Shown here piece after piece: positions 9,845 through 17,995 of a DNA stretch of 64,000 nt. Numbering within the stretch: position 1 is the stretch's first letter; each line of letters starts with the position of its first letter. A model generated the notes under the pieces. That model searched no databases. It was given only the letters and a program-made list of their open reading frames with translations, and had not been told where the DNA came from. The position numbers were made by a program, and so were the translations under genes. Origin of the DNA: Povalibacter uvarum (GTDB taxonomy: Bacteria > Pseudomonadota > Gammaproteobacteria > Steroidobacterales > Steroidobacteraceae); contig NZ_JACHHZ010000002.1 of NCBI RefSeq assembly GCF_014202975.1, forward strand, positions 1,121,018-1,185,017, written 5' to 3'.

Positions 9845-11169
9845 GTCGCTCGGCGCAGGTTCGGGCACAAGCGGCGCGCATCGTTGCCCAAGTCGTTACG
9901 AACGGCCGTTCCCTCGATGCCCTGCTTGCTGACGCGCGCGGTGGTTCGCCGCAGGAACGGGGGCTGCTGCGTTCGCTCTGTTACGACAGCATTCGCTGGT
10001 ACATCCGTCTCGATGCATTGCTGACTCGCCTGTTGACGCGGCCGGGACAGGTGCTGGAACCGGAGGTGCGTGCACTTGCGATCGTCGGCTTGTGCCAGTT
10101 GCTGTATTCCGATGTGCCTCCGCACGCGGCGGTCGATGAGACGGTGAACGCTGCACGCGTCCTGAAGCAGCCGCGAGCCTCCGGCTTGATCAACGCGGTG
10201 CTGCGTCGATGCCAGCGCGATGGCGCAAAGCTGGCCAGTGCCGTCGATCGCGATCCGGCGGTTCGCGCTGCGCATCCCCAGTGGATGACTGCGGCGCTGA
10301 ACGCCGACTGGCCGCAACGTGCCGCCTCGATGCTCGACGCCAACAATCAGCGTCCGCCGTTCTGGTTGCGCGTGAATCGGCGTCGCTGCAGCGGCTCTGA
10401 CTACCGGGAGAAGCTGCAGGCTGCGGGACTCGAAGTGATCGACAGCTGGTTCGACGAACACACGCTGCTGCTGTCGCGGGCCGTCGATGTGCACGAACTG
10501 CCCGGTTTCGATTCGGGCCTGGTTTCCGTTCAGGATGCAGCCGCGCAGCTCGCGGCTCATCTGCTGGGGCCGGCGGAGGGCGATCGCGTACTGGACGCGT
10601 GCGCCGCGCCCGGTGGCAAGACTTGCCATTTGCTCGAACTTCAGCCGCGGATCGCGGAACTCATCGCCGTCGATGTGTCCAAAGAGCGGCTGGTCCGCGT
10701 ACACGAGAATCTGCAGCGCCTCGGCCTGTCGGCGACGGTCGTCGAAGGCGATGCATCGACGCCGGAGCGATGGTGGGACCGGCGCGCGTTCGACAGGATT
10801 CTGCTGGACGTGCCGTGCTCGGCGACTGGCGTCATCCGGCGACATCCGGACATCAAGCTGCTGCGGCGACCCGAGGACATTCCCGCGCTCGCCCAGCGTC
10901 AGCGGGAACTGCTGCACCAGGCCTGGGGCCTGCTCAAGCCAGGCGGTCGGCTGCTTTATGCCAGCTGTTCCGTCTTCCGCATGGAAACCACGGCGGTGGT
11001 CGCAGAGTTTCTGACCGCGATGCAGTCGGCACGCGATGTCACAGCGGACAGAATGAAGGAGGTCGGATTGTCGCAGGACGATGCCTTGACGCCCGGCCAC
11101 GCAATTGCCACGGGGACAGCCGGGATGGATGGCTTCTATTATGCTTGCCTGGAAAAGCTAGAAGGATGA
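9841..11169 (+). CDS. rsmB: 16S rRNA (cytosine-967-C5) methyltransferase
   Basis: 442 residues with an N-terminal NusB-like RNA-binding domain (RIVAQVVTNGRSLDALL ... VDETVNAARVLK) and a C-terminal SAM methyltransferase domain. Visible motifs are the SAM loop DACAAPGGKTCHLLEL, LLDVPCSATGVIRRHPDIK with one of the two key cysteines, and LLYASCSVFRMET with the other. The GTG start at 9841 overlaps the fmt stop. It probably belongs to the same transcript as def-fmt and the DUF4390-ntrYX genes that follow. Confidence 0.97.
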   Translation: MSRSAQVRAQAARIVAQVVTNGRSLDALLADARGGSPQERGLLRSLCYDSIRWYIRLDALLTRLLTRPGQVLEPEVRALAIVGLCQLLYSDVPPHAAVDETVNAARVLKQPRASGLINAVLRRCQRDGAKLASAVDRDPAVRAAHPQWMTAALNADWPQRAASMLDANNQRPPFWLRVNRRRCSGSDYREKLQAAGLEVIDSWFDEHTLLLSRAVDVHELPGFDSGLVSVQDAAAQLAAHLLGPAEGDRVLDACAAPGGKTCHLLELQPRIAELIAVDVSKERLVRVHENLQRLGLSATVVEGDASTPERWWDRRAFDRILLDVPCSATGVIRRHPDIKLLRRPEDIPALAQRQRELLHQAWGLLKPGGRLLYASCSVFRMETTAVVAEFLTAMQSARDVTADRMKEVGLSQDDALTPGHAIATGTAGMDGFYYACLEKLEG

Positions 11170-11260
11170 CGGTCAGTTGGGAGCGAGCCGCCCACAGTTT
11201 TCCTGCGATTCGGGGTCGCACGCAGACGATGCCTCACATGGGCTGCCGGGTCGCGCGGCG

Positions 11261-11803
11261 ATGTGGGTCATGGCCGTGCTTTTGCTGCTTTCGTTCGGCG
11301 CCTGGGCTCAGGCACAGCGCTTCGAGATCCGTTCCGCTTACATAGAGCCGTCCGAGGGCGTCTACCAGCTCAATGCGACGCTCGTCTTCGATCTCGCGGA
11401 AGGTGCCCGGGCGGCCATCCGCGAAGGCTCGCCGCTCACGCTCGATCTCGAGATCGTCCTGCATCGTTCGCGCAAGTACTGGCTCGACGAAAACATCGCG
11501 ACGCTCGGCCAGCAGTACGAACTGAACTTTCACGCGCTGAGCGAACGCTACCTGGTCCGCAATCTCAACAGCGGCGAGCAGAACTCCTATCCCACGCTCG
11601 ATGCCGCGCTCGATTCGCTGCGCGTGATCAGCAACCTGCCGATCCTCGACGAGTCACTGGTCATGCCGGGCTCGCGTCATGAGATCAGTCTGCGCGCGCA
11701 CCTCGATGTGCGCACGATGCCGGATGCGTTGCGGTTCATCGTGTTCTGGGCCAACGATTGGCGCCAGACCAGCGAGTGGTACACATGGTCCCCGCAGATC
11801 TGA
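11261..11803 (+). CDS. DUF4390 domain-containing exported protein
   Basis: I chose ATG 11261, which starts a clean signal peptide (MWVMAVLLLLSFGAWAQAQ); a TTG at 11177 in the same frame would add 28 residues unlike a signal. The mature part (~160 residues) is rich in predicted beta strands (RFEIRSAYIEPSEGVYQLNATLVFDL, RSRKYWLDENIATL) and matches the DUF4390 family, regularly found directly before ntrY. Its role is unknown. Its last codons overlap the ntrY start by 19 bp, so it is coupled to the sensor kinase and may act in the same pathway. Confidence 0.85.
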   Translation: MWVMAVLLLLSFGAWAQAQRFEIRSAYIEPSEGVYQLNATLVFDLAEGARAAIREGSPLTLDLEIVLHRSRKYWLDENIATLGQQYELNFHALSERYLVRNLNSGEQNSYPTLDAALDSLRVISNLPILDESLVMPGSRHEISLRAHLDVRTMPDALRFIVFWANDWRQTSEWYTWSPQI

Positions 11804-14022
11804 AGCGCATCATCGTCTCGACGCTGGTTCTCATCGGCTCGGGACTTTGGGTGGCTGCGCTCCTCATGATGGCGCAGACGGTTCAGCAGTCGGCGAACTT
11901 CAGCGACCTGCATCCCTTCATCCTCGGCGTGAACGTCGCGGGCCTGCTCGTCCTGCTGATCCTGATCGGCGGCCGGCTCACGCAGCTCATGCGCGACTGG
12001 CGCAAGCGCGTCGTCGGCTCGAGGCTGGAAGCACGCATGGTGTGGATGTTCGCCACACTGGCGATGATTCCGCTGCTGCTCGTGTTCTATTTCTCGATCG
12101 TGTTCCTGAACCGCGGCATCGACAGCTGGTTCCACGTCGAGATTCGCGCGGGCCTCGAGGACGCATTGACCCTCTCGCGCGCCGCACTCGATCTGCGAAT
12201 GCGCGAGGACCTCGAACGGACGCGGCGCATCGCCGATGAACTGTCGCATCACGCCGCTGATCCCGTCGGTGTGCTCGATGAGCTGCGCCGCTCGAACGAA
12301 GCGCTGGACGTCACTCTGCTCGGCAGCAACAACCGCATCGTCGCCGCGAGCTCCGATCGCATCGGTGAGATCGTGCCCGCCGCACCGAGTGACGAACTCG
12401 TGATGCAGGTCCGGCAGGGACGTCAGTACGTCACGCTCGATCCGCTGGCCGGCGGTGGCTATGTCGTGCGTACTGCGGCGCAGGTGCCAAGGACGCGACC
12501 CGGCGAAGAAGTCCGCATGGTTTTAGCAACGTATGCCATCGAGCGGCGCCTGGGTGAACTGGCGGATACCGTCGAGTCGGCCTACCAGCGCTATGGCGAG
12601 AAGGCGCGCCTGCGCGAACCGCTGAAGGACAGCTTCACGCTGACACTGACGTTGGTGCTGCTCCTCTCATTGTTCGCGGCGCTGTACGGCGCCTTCTGGT
12701 CCGCTCGTCGCCTCGTGCGTCCGATCCAGGACCTCGTGGCCGGCACGCGTGCAGTCGCGAAAGGCGACCTCGACATGCGATTGCCTCTCACCTCGCACGA
12801 TGAGATGGGCATCCTCGTGCATTCCTTCAACGACATGACCAAGCGCCTGGCGCGCAGCCGAGAGGAAGCGCGACGCAGTCAGCAGGCCGTCGAAGCCGAG
12901 CGCACGAATCTCGCCGTCATTCTGGCCCGCCTGTCGACGGGCGTTCTGTCGCTGGAGCCCGATCGCACGATCCGCACCGTCAATCAAGCGGCCGCGGCCA
13001 TTCTCAACGCCGATATCGAGGGTTGTGTCGGCAAACCGCTCGCAGATGCGGCCGCCAGCAGCGCCTTGTTCGGGCAGTTCGAGGATGCGTGCAGCGAACA
13101 TCTGGACGCCGGGCAGACGGAATGGCGGGAGCAGCTCGTTCTGCAGGCTGAGAACAGCCGTCGGGTCCTGATGTGTGCGTGTACGACGCTGTCCGGCGAA
13201 GATCGCAGTCCGGGCGGCTATGTCATCGTGTTCGACGACATCACCGCACTGCTCCAGGCGCAGAGGGACGCCGCCTGGGGCGAGGTGGCACGTCGTCTGG
13301 CGCACGAAATCAAGAACCCGTTGACGCCCATTCAGCTGTCCGCGGAACGGATCCGCAAGAAGCTGCTCGGATCGATGACCGAGAGCCAGGCGCAGGTGCT
13401 GGATCGTGCGACGCACACGATCGTCCAGCAGGTCGAAGCCATGAAGGAAATGGTCAACGCCTTCAGCGAATATGCGCGTGCACCGGATATGGATGTGTCA
13501 CGCTTCGACCTGAACCAGCTGATCGTCGAGGTCGCCGAGCTGTACCGGGCACAGGGAGCTCAGCGACAGCCGCAACTCCAGCTGTCGCCGGGTGTATTGG
13601 AGATCGAAGCGGACCGCGGACGGTTGCGGCAGATTGTTCATAACCTGCTGGCGAATGCGATCGAGGCGCTCGAAGGGGCGGCCGATGCCGCCATCCGAGT
13701 CGAGACCCGCAGAATCGATCGGGAAGAAGGCGGGCATGCCGTGAGTGCCGCCGAAATCATTGTCGAGGATAATGGGCCGGGGTTCAGGCCGGACGTCATC
13801 GGCCAGGTCTTCGATCCTTACGTCACAACAAAACCCAAGGGCACCGGGTTGGGGCTTGCAATCGTGAAGAAAATCGTCGAAGAACACGGGGGAAAGATCG
13901 AAGCGGACAACGTGCGTACCGGCGGAGCCCGCGTACGGATCGAGCTGCCGCTGACCGCAAGTTCCCGGACCGGCGGTCCGATTCGTGAGAGACGGGCGGG
14001 GCCGAGGAGGGAACGGGCATGA
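11785..14022 (+). CDS. NtrY-like PAS/HAMP sensor histidine kinase
   Basis: 745 residues. Three N-terminal membrane helices (IIVSTLVLIGSGLWVAALLMM, FILGVNVAGLLVLLILIGG, MVWMFATLAMIPLLLVFYF) precede a periplasmic region. A fourth helix (near FTLTLTLVLLLSLFAALYG) is followed by HAMP, a PAS-type segment and the kinase core: H-box RRLAHEIKNPLTPIQLSAERI, N-box NLLANAIEAL, and DNGPGF and GTGLGLAIVKKIVEEHGG for ATP binding. The ATG at 11785 overlaps the end of the DUF4390 gene; the end overlaps the response regulator by 4 bp. It is the cognate partner of that regulator; the signal is not deducible from the sequence. Confidence 0.94.
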   Translation: MVPADLKRIIVSTLVLIGSGLWVAALLMMAQTVQQSANFSDLHPFILGVNVAGLLVLLILIGGRLTQLMRDWRKRVVGSRLEARMVWMFATLAMIPLLLVFYFSIVFLNRGIDSWFHVEIRAGLEDALTLSRAALDLRMREDLERTRRIADELSHHAADPVGVLDELRRSNEALDVTLLGSNNRIVAASSDRIGEIVPAAPSDELVMQVRQGRQYVTLDPLAGGGYVVRTAAQVPRTRPGEEVRMVLATYAIERRLGELADTVESAYQRYGEKARLREPLKDSFTLTLTLVLLLSLFAALYGAFWSARRLVRPIQDLVAGTRAVAKGDLDMRLPLTSHDEMGILVHSFNDMTKRLARSREEARRSQQAVEAERTNLAVILARLSTGVLSLEPDRTIRTVNQAAAAILNADIEGCVGKPLADAAASSALFGQFEDACSEHLDAGQTEWREQLVLQAENSRRVLMCACTTLSGEDRSPGGYVIVFDDITALLQAQRDAAWGEVARRLAHEIKNPLTPIQLSAERIRKKLLGSMTESQAQVLDRATHTIVQQVEAMKEMVNAFSEYARAPDMDVSRFDLNQLIVEVAELYRAQGAQRQPQLQLSPGVLEIEADRGRLRQIVHNLLANAIEALEGAADAAIRVETRRIDREEGGHAVSAAEIIVEDNGPGFRPDVIGQVFDPYVTTKPKGTGLGLAIVKKIVEEHGGKIEADNVRTGGARVRIELPLTASSRTGGPIRERRAGPRRERA

Positions 14023-15380
14023 GTGCGGCACGCATTCTGGTCGTCGATGACGAGTCCGAGATTCGCGGACTGCTGAAAGAAATTCTGGCGGACGAAGGCT
14101 ACGAGGTCGACGTTGCCGCCGACGCTGCCGAGGCGCGCGTGCGTCGTGCACAGCACGATCCCGACCTCGTGCTGCTCGATATCTGGATGCCGGATACGGA
14201 CGGCATCACGCTGCTGCGCGAATGGTCTCAGGCCAACGGCACGAGCTGTCCGGTCGTGATGATGTCCGGCCACGGCACGGTCGAAACGGCCGTGGAAGCA
14301 ACTCGCCTCGGCGCATTCGATTTCGTCGAGAAGCCCCTGTCGCTGGCGAAGCTGTTGCGCACTGTCGAGCGCGCGCTCGATTCCGGCCGCAATCGTCGCC
14401 AGGCGGGGCGCACGCTCGTGCCGACGCTGATTGCGCCGGTCGGCAAGAGCCGCGCGATGCACGCGTTGCGCGAACAAGTGCAGCAGGTCGCACCGCACGA
14501 GACGCCTGTTCTGATCATTGGCGAACCCGGCACGGGTCGCGAGGCGTTCGCCCGCTACATTCATTCGATCAGTCCGCGCTCCGCCGGCCCGTTCGTGCAG
14601 TTGGTCGCGACAGGCATGACGGATGACGGCGCCGCAGCCGCACTGCATGGAACGGAAGATCGCGGTGGTGTGCACGCGGGATTGCTGGAGCAGGCCGCGG
14701 GCGGCGTGCTCTTCATCAACGGTCTCGAAGATCTGCCGCAGAAGGCGCAGGGTCTTCTGGTCGCCGCGCTGGAGACGCATACGATCACTCGCGTCGGTGG
14801 CGCCGTGCCCGTGAAGCTGAACCTGCGTGTGATCAGCTCAGCGACGCCGCGCATGCTGAGCGACAACGGCGGCACCGTCCGGCCCGAACTGTTTTCCCGA
14901 CTGAACATCATCACGCTGACCGTGCCGCCGCTGCGCGACTACGCGCAGGACGTGCCGGATCTGCTGCGCTATTACGTCGACCGCCTGGTCGATGAAGAGC
15001 ATCTGCCGTTCCGTCGGTTCGGTGTCGCGGCCCAGAACCGCCTGCGCAACTATCCGTGGCCCGGCAACATCCGCGAATTGAAGAACCTGGTCCAGCGCCT
15101 GCTCATCCTCGGCGGCGAAGAAGAAATCCGTCTCGACGAGATCGAGCGCGAACTGGCATCACAAGCACCGACCACCGAACCCCTCGTTAAGCAGGATCTG
15201 CTCGCCCTGCCGCTGCGCGAAGCCCGCGAACACTTCGAACGCGCCTATCTCCAGCAGCAGCTGATTCTCTGCAACGGCAAGGTGGGGCAGCTCGCAAAGC
15301 GCGTGGGGATGGAGCGAACGCATCTCTATCGCAAGCTGAGATCACTGGGAGTGGATTTCAGGCAGCTGGCGGAAGATTGA
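14019..15380 (+). CDS. NtrX-like response regulator with a degenerate AAA+ domain
   Basis: 453 residues: receiver domain 1-120 with Asp10/Asp11 and phospho-acceptor Asp54 (LLDIWMP), AAA+-like domain ~140-370, and a C-terminal Fis-type helix-turn-helix (GKVGQLAKRVGMERTHLYRKL). The central domain is damaged as a sigma-54 ATPase. The Walker A Lys is Arg174 (GEPGTGRE), the GAFTGA loop that touches sigma-54 is missing, and Walker B reads GGVLFINGLE instead of the usual LDEI. It may therefore regulate by binding DNA without activating sigma-54. Start and stop are clear; it overlaps the kinase gene by ATGA. Confidence 0.93.
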   Translation: MSAARILVVDDESEIRGLLKEILADEGYEVDVAADAAEARVRRAQHDPDLVLLDIWMPDTDGITLLREWSQANGTSCPVVMMSGHGTVETAVEATRLGAFDFVEKPLSLAKLLRTVERALDSGRNRRQAGRTLVPTLIAPVGKSRAMHALREQVQQVAPHETPVLIIGEPGTGREAFARYIHSISPRSAGPFVQLVATGMTDDGAAAALHGTEDRGGVHAGLLEQAAGGVLFINGLEDLPQKAQGLLVAALETHTITRVGGAVPVKLNLRVISSATPRMLSDNGGTVRPELFSRLNIITLTVPPLRDYAQDVPDLLRYYVDRLVDEEHLPFRRFGVAAQNRLRNYPWPGNIRELKNLVQRLLILGGEEEIRLDEIERELASQAPTTEPLVKQDLLALPLREAREHFERAYLQQQLILCNGKVGQLAKRVGMERTHLYRKLRSLGVDFRQLAED

Positions 15381-15402
15381 AGCGACCTCCGTCACCGTGT
15401 TT

Positions 15403-15461
15403 GTCATTCCCGCGCAGGCGGGAATCCGTCGGGAATGGACTCCCGCTTTCGCGGGAGTGAC
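15403..15461. repeat. 59-bp palindromic element of two ATTCCC/ACTCCC hairpins
   Basis: First hairpin ATTCCC-GCGCAGGC-GGGAAT, then ACTCCCGC-TTTC-GCGGGAGT; the outer ends are GTCATTCCCGCG and CGCGGGAGTGAC. It sits between the convergent ntrX-like and SPOR genes and could terminate both. Related copies are at 37943, 44684 and 48860. The core fits the ATTCCC-N8-GGGAAT repeat pattern known from Neisseria and other Proteobacteria. Confidence 0.85.
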
Positions 15462-15472
15462 GGAACCACCAA

Positions 15473-16036
15473 TCATTCGCCTACGCGAATGACCAGCGCC
15501 TCGATCTGCGCCTGCCTGAGCTTGCTCCTCGTCTCTTCCAGCTTCTGCAGGTTCGTGATCGGGCCGATGCGCACGCGGTGCCACGTGTCGTTGTCGACCG
15601 TGACTTTCTGGATTTTCGATTCGACGCCCTGCAGGGCGATCAGGGCGCGGACACGATCGGCGTCGGCGAGTTTGCGGAAGGAGCCGGCCTGGAGCACGTA
15701 TGCGCCGGGCTTCTGAACGCTTTCATTCGTCGAAGGCGCGGCGCCGGTGCCGTCCTTCTCCGGGATGACGACTTCGAACTTCGGCAGCATCTCGTAGAAG
15801 TCGAACTGCGTTTCCGATTCCTGCGACGCAGGGGCGGGCTTCTGCGACGCAGGCTCTTCATCGCTGCTCATCGGCGCTGCTTCGCGCGCAACTCGCGCTT
15901 CCGGGCGCCGGTCATACAAGTACACACCCATCGCCACTGCCAGTCCGAGTGCGAGTCCCAGCACGAATCCGGCAACGCCGGACAATCCGGAGCCGCTGTT
16001 CGAGCGACGAGAGGCATTCTTGTAGTCGCGGGCCAT
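15473..16036 (-). CDS. SPOR domain-containing inner-membrane protein
   Basis: 187 residues. Short basic cytoplasmic start (MARDYKNASRRS), one membrane helix (GVAGFVLGLALGLAVAMGVYLY, ~19-42), an acidic linker and a C-terminal SPOR domain (~110-187; GAYVLQAGSFRKLADADRVRALIAL, WHRVRIGPITN). SPOR domains bind denuded septal peptidoglycan, so a FtsN-like cell-division or wall role is likely. It follows argS on the same strand. The repeat element at 16041 ends 4 bp from its ATG, leaving a pyrimidine-rich leader and no Shine-Dalgarno. Confidence 0.92.
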   Translation of the reverse strand: MARDYKNASRRSNSGSGLSGVAGFVLGLALGLAVAMGVYLYDRRPEARVAREAAPMSSDEEPASQKPAPASQESETQFDFYEMLPKFEVVIPEKDGTGAAPSTNESVQKPGAYVLQAGSFRKLADADRVRALIALQGVESKIQKVTVDNDTWHRVRIGPITNLQKLEETRSKLRQAQIEALVIRVGE

Positions 16037-16040
16037 AAGG

Positions 16041-16154
16041 AGAAGCGGTTAGCGGTTAGCGGTTGGCGGTTGGCGAGAAAAGACGCGCGCACGCGCGAAG
16101 GGCGGGCACTGCCCGCTTCTGACTAACCGCTAACCGCCAACCGCTAACCGCTTC
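16041..16154. repeat. Iterated-arm inverted element 1 (unit RGCGGTT)
   Basis: Left arm 16043-16077: AGCGGTT three times, then GGCGGTT and GGCGAGA. Right arm 16122-16154 is the inverted complement with the same unit. The centre has a perfect GCGGGCA-C-TGCCCGC hairpin. It fills the whole space between the argS stop codon and the SPOR start codon. Confidence 0.85.
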
Positions 16155-16159
16155 TTCCT

Positions 16160-17845
16160 TCACATCTTCTCCGGCGCCGACACACCCAGTAGTTTCAATC
16201 CGTTCTGAATGACCTGCCGTGTCGCCGCGACCAGGTTCAGCCGCGCGTTGCGCAGGTTCACGTCGTCGACGATGAACTGGTGGGCGTTGTAGTACGTGTG
16301 GAGGTCGCCGGCCAGATCGCGCAGATAGTGCGCGACCTGGTGCGGCTCGAGCGCGTTGGCTGCGTTCTCGAGCAGTTCGGGGAAATACGTCAGCCGGCGG
16401 ATCAAGGCTCTTTCCTGCGGTTCGGAAAGCAGCGCGATGTTGCGTTCGCCGATGTCGCGTTCGTGGGTGAAGCCCTTCTCTTGCAGTTGGCGGAAGACGC
16501 TGCACACACGGGCGTGGGCGTACTGCACGTAGTAGACCGGGTTCTCTTCGCTCTGCGCGAGCGCGAGATCGATGTCGAACACGAATTCCGAATCGGCCTT
16601 GCGCGATACGAGGAAGAAGCGCACGGCGTCGCGACCGACCCACTCGATGAGATCGCGCACGGTGACGTACGAGCCGGCGCGCTTGGAGATTTTCACTTCC
16701 TCGCCGCCGCGCATCACTTTGACCATCTTGTGCAGCACGTAGTCCGGATAGCCTTCCGGAATGCCGAGGCCGAGCGCCTGCAGGCCCGCGCGGACGCGCG
16801 AGATTGTGCCGTGATGGTCGGTGCCCTGGACGTTGATGGCCTTGCGGAATCCACGCTGCCACTTCGTGACGTGATACGCCACGTCGGGCACGAAGTAAGT
16901 GAACGTGCCGTCCGACTTGCGCATGACGCGGTCTTTGTCATCGCCGAACTCGGTCGTGCGCAGCCAGAGCGCGCCTTCGTTCTCGTAGGTCTTGCCGCTT
17001 CCGATCAGGCCCTTCACGGTTTCCTCGACCTTGCCGTCCGTGTAGAGGCTCGATTCGAGGTAGTACACGTCGAAGTGCACGCCGAACTTCTGCAGGTCGA
17101 TGTCCTGCTCGCGACGCAGATAGGCGACCGCGAACTTGCGGATCGACTCGAAATCGTCGGGCTTGCCGCTCGCCTTCACCGCCTCGCCGTCGAGCGCATG
17201 CACGGAACTCTTCGCGAGAAATTCCTCTGCGATATCACCGATGTAGTCGCCCGCGTATCCCTCCTCGGGCCAGCCTGCGTCGCCGGGCTTGATGCCGCGA
17301 GCGCGCGCCTGCACCGACAGGGCAAGCTTGTGAATCTGGACGCCGGCGTCGTTGTAGTAGAACTCACGGCTGACTTCGTAGCCCTGCGTCTGGAGCAGCG
17401 ACACGAGCGCGTCGCCGAGCGCCGCCTGACGTCCGTGACCGACGTGCAGTGGACCGGTCGGATTCGCGGAAACGAACTCGACGACGGTGCCGATGCCCGC
17501 ACCGCGTTTGCCGTAGCCGTACACCGGACCGAAATCGAAGACCCGCGACAGCTCGAGCTGGTATGCCGCCGCCGACAGATGAAAGTTGATGAACCCCGGC
17601 CCGGCGATCTCCGTCTTCGCGATCAGGTCGCTCGCAGGCAGCGCATCGAGAATGGCCTGTGCGAGCTGGCGGGGGTTCTTGCGTGCCGGCTTGGCAAGCT
17701 GCAGCGCGATGTTGGTGGCGAAATCGCCATGCGCGGCGTCGCGCGTGCGCTCGACGTTGATCTCCGGTCGGATATCCGCGGGGACGACGTCGGGCGGCAG
17801 GGTCGCAAGCGCGGCCTGCAGCAGTTGTTCGATCTGGTATTTCAC
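16160..17845 (-). CDS. argS: Arginyl-tRNA synthetase
   Basis: Charges tRNA(Arg); class I. The 561 residues carry the N-terminal additional domain (1-110), the HIGH-type motif in [20 protein letters not shown] (HVGH 134-137), the catalytic core ([26 protein letters not shown]), [12 protein letters not shown] at the KMSKS position, and a DALR anticodon-binding C-terminus ([16 protein letters not shown]). The start is GTG at 17845, encoding the canonical MKYQIEQLL-type N-terminus. It lies between priA and the SPOR gene, with an iterated-arm element on each side. Confidence 0.97.
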   Translation of the reverse strand: MKYQIEQLLQAALATLPPDVVPADIRPEINVERTRDAAHGDFATNIALQLAKPARKNPRQLAQAILDALPASDLIAKTEIAGPGFINFHLSAAAYQLELSRVFDFGPVYGYGKRGAGIGTVVEFVSANPTGPLHVGHGRQAALGDALVSLLQTQGYEVSREFYYNDAGVQIHKLALSVQARARGIKPGDAGWPEEGYAGDYIGDIAEEFLAKSSVHALDGEAVKASGKPDDFESIRKFAVAYLRREQDIDLQKFGVHFDVYYLESSLYTDGKVEETVKGLIGSGKTYENEGALWLRTTEFGDDKDRVMRKSDGTFTYFVPDVAYHVTKWQRGFRKAINVQGTDHHGTISRVRAGLQALGLGIPEGYPDYVLHKMVKVMRGGEEVKISKRAGSYVTVRDLIEWVGRDAVRFFLVSRKADSEFVFDIDLALAQSEENPVYYVQYAHARVCSVFRQLQEKGFTHERDIGERNIALLSEPQERALIRRLTYFPELLENAANALEPHQVAHYLRDLAGDLHTYYNAHQFIVDDVNLRNARLNLVAATRQVIQNGLKLLGVSAPEKM

Positions 17846-17887
17846 GGGAAGAGAATTGGTCAGCGGTCAGGCGGGCAGTCTAGCGGA

Positions 17888-17995
17888 GCAGCCGGCTAGC
17901 CAGCTAGCAACTAGCCGCTAGCCAGATCAGAGCCTCTCCTGCCGATCCTCATCGGGCTGGCCGGCTGCCTGCTAGCTGGCTAGCCGGCTGGCTCA
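17888..17995. repeat. Iterated-arm inverted element 2 (CTAGC type)
   Basis: Left arm ~17891-17928 has CTAGC at 7-8 bp spacing and ends in AGCCAGA; right arm ~17957-17995 is the inverted counterpart and reaches the priA stop codon. It lies between priA and argS. The inner end AGCCAGA is shared with elements 3, 5 and 8. Confidence 0.75.
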
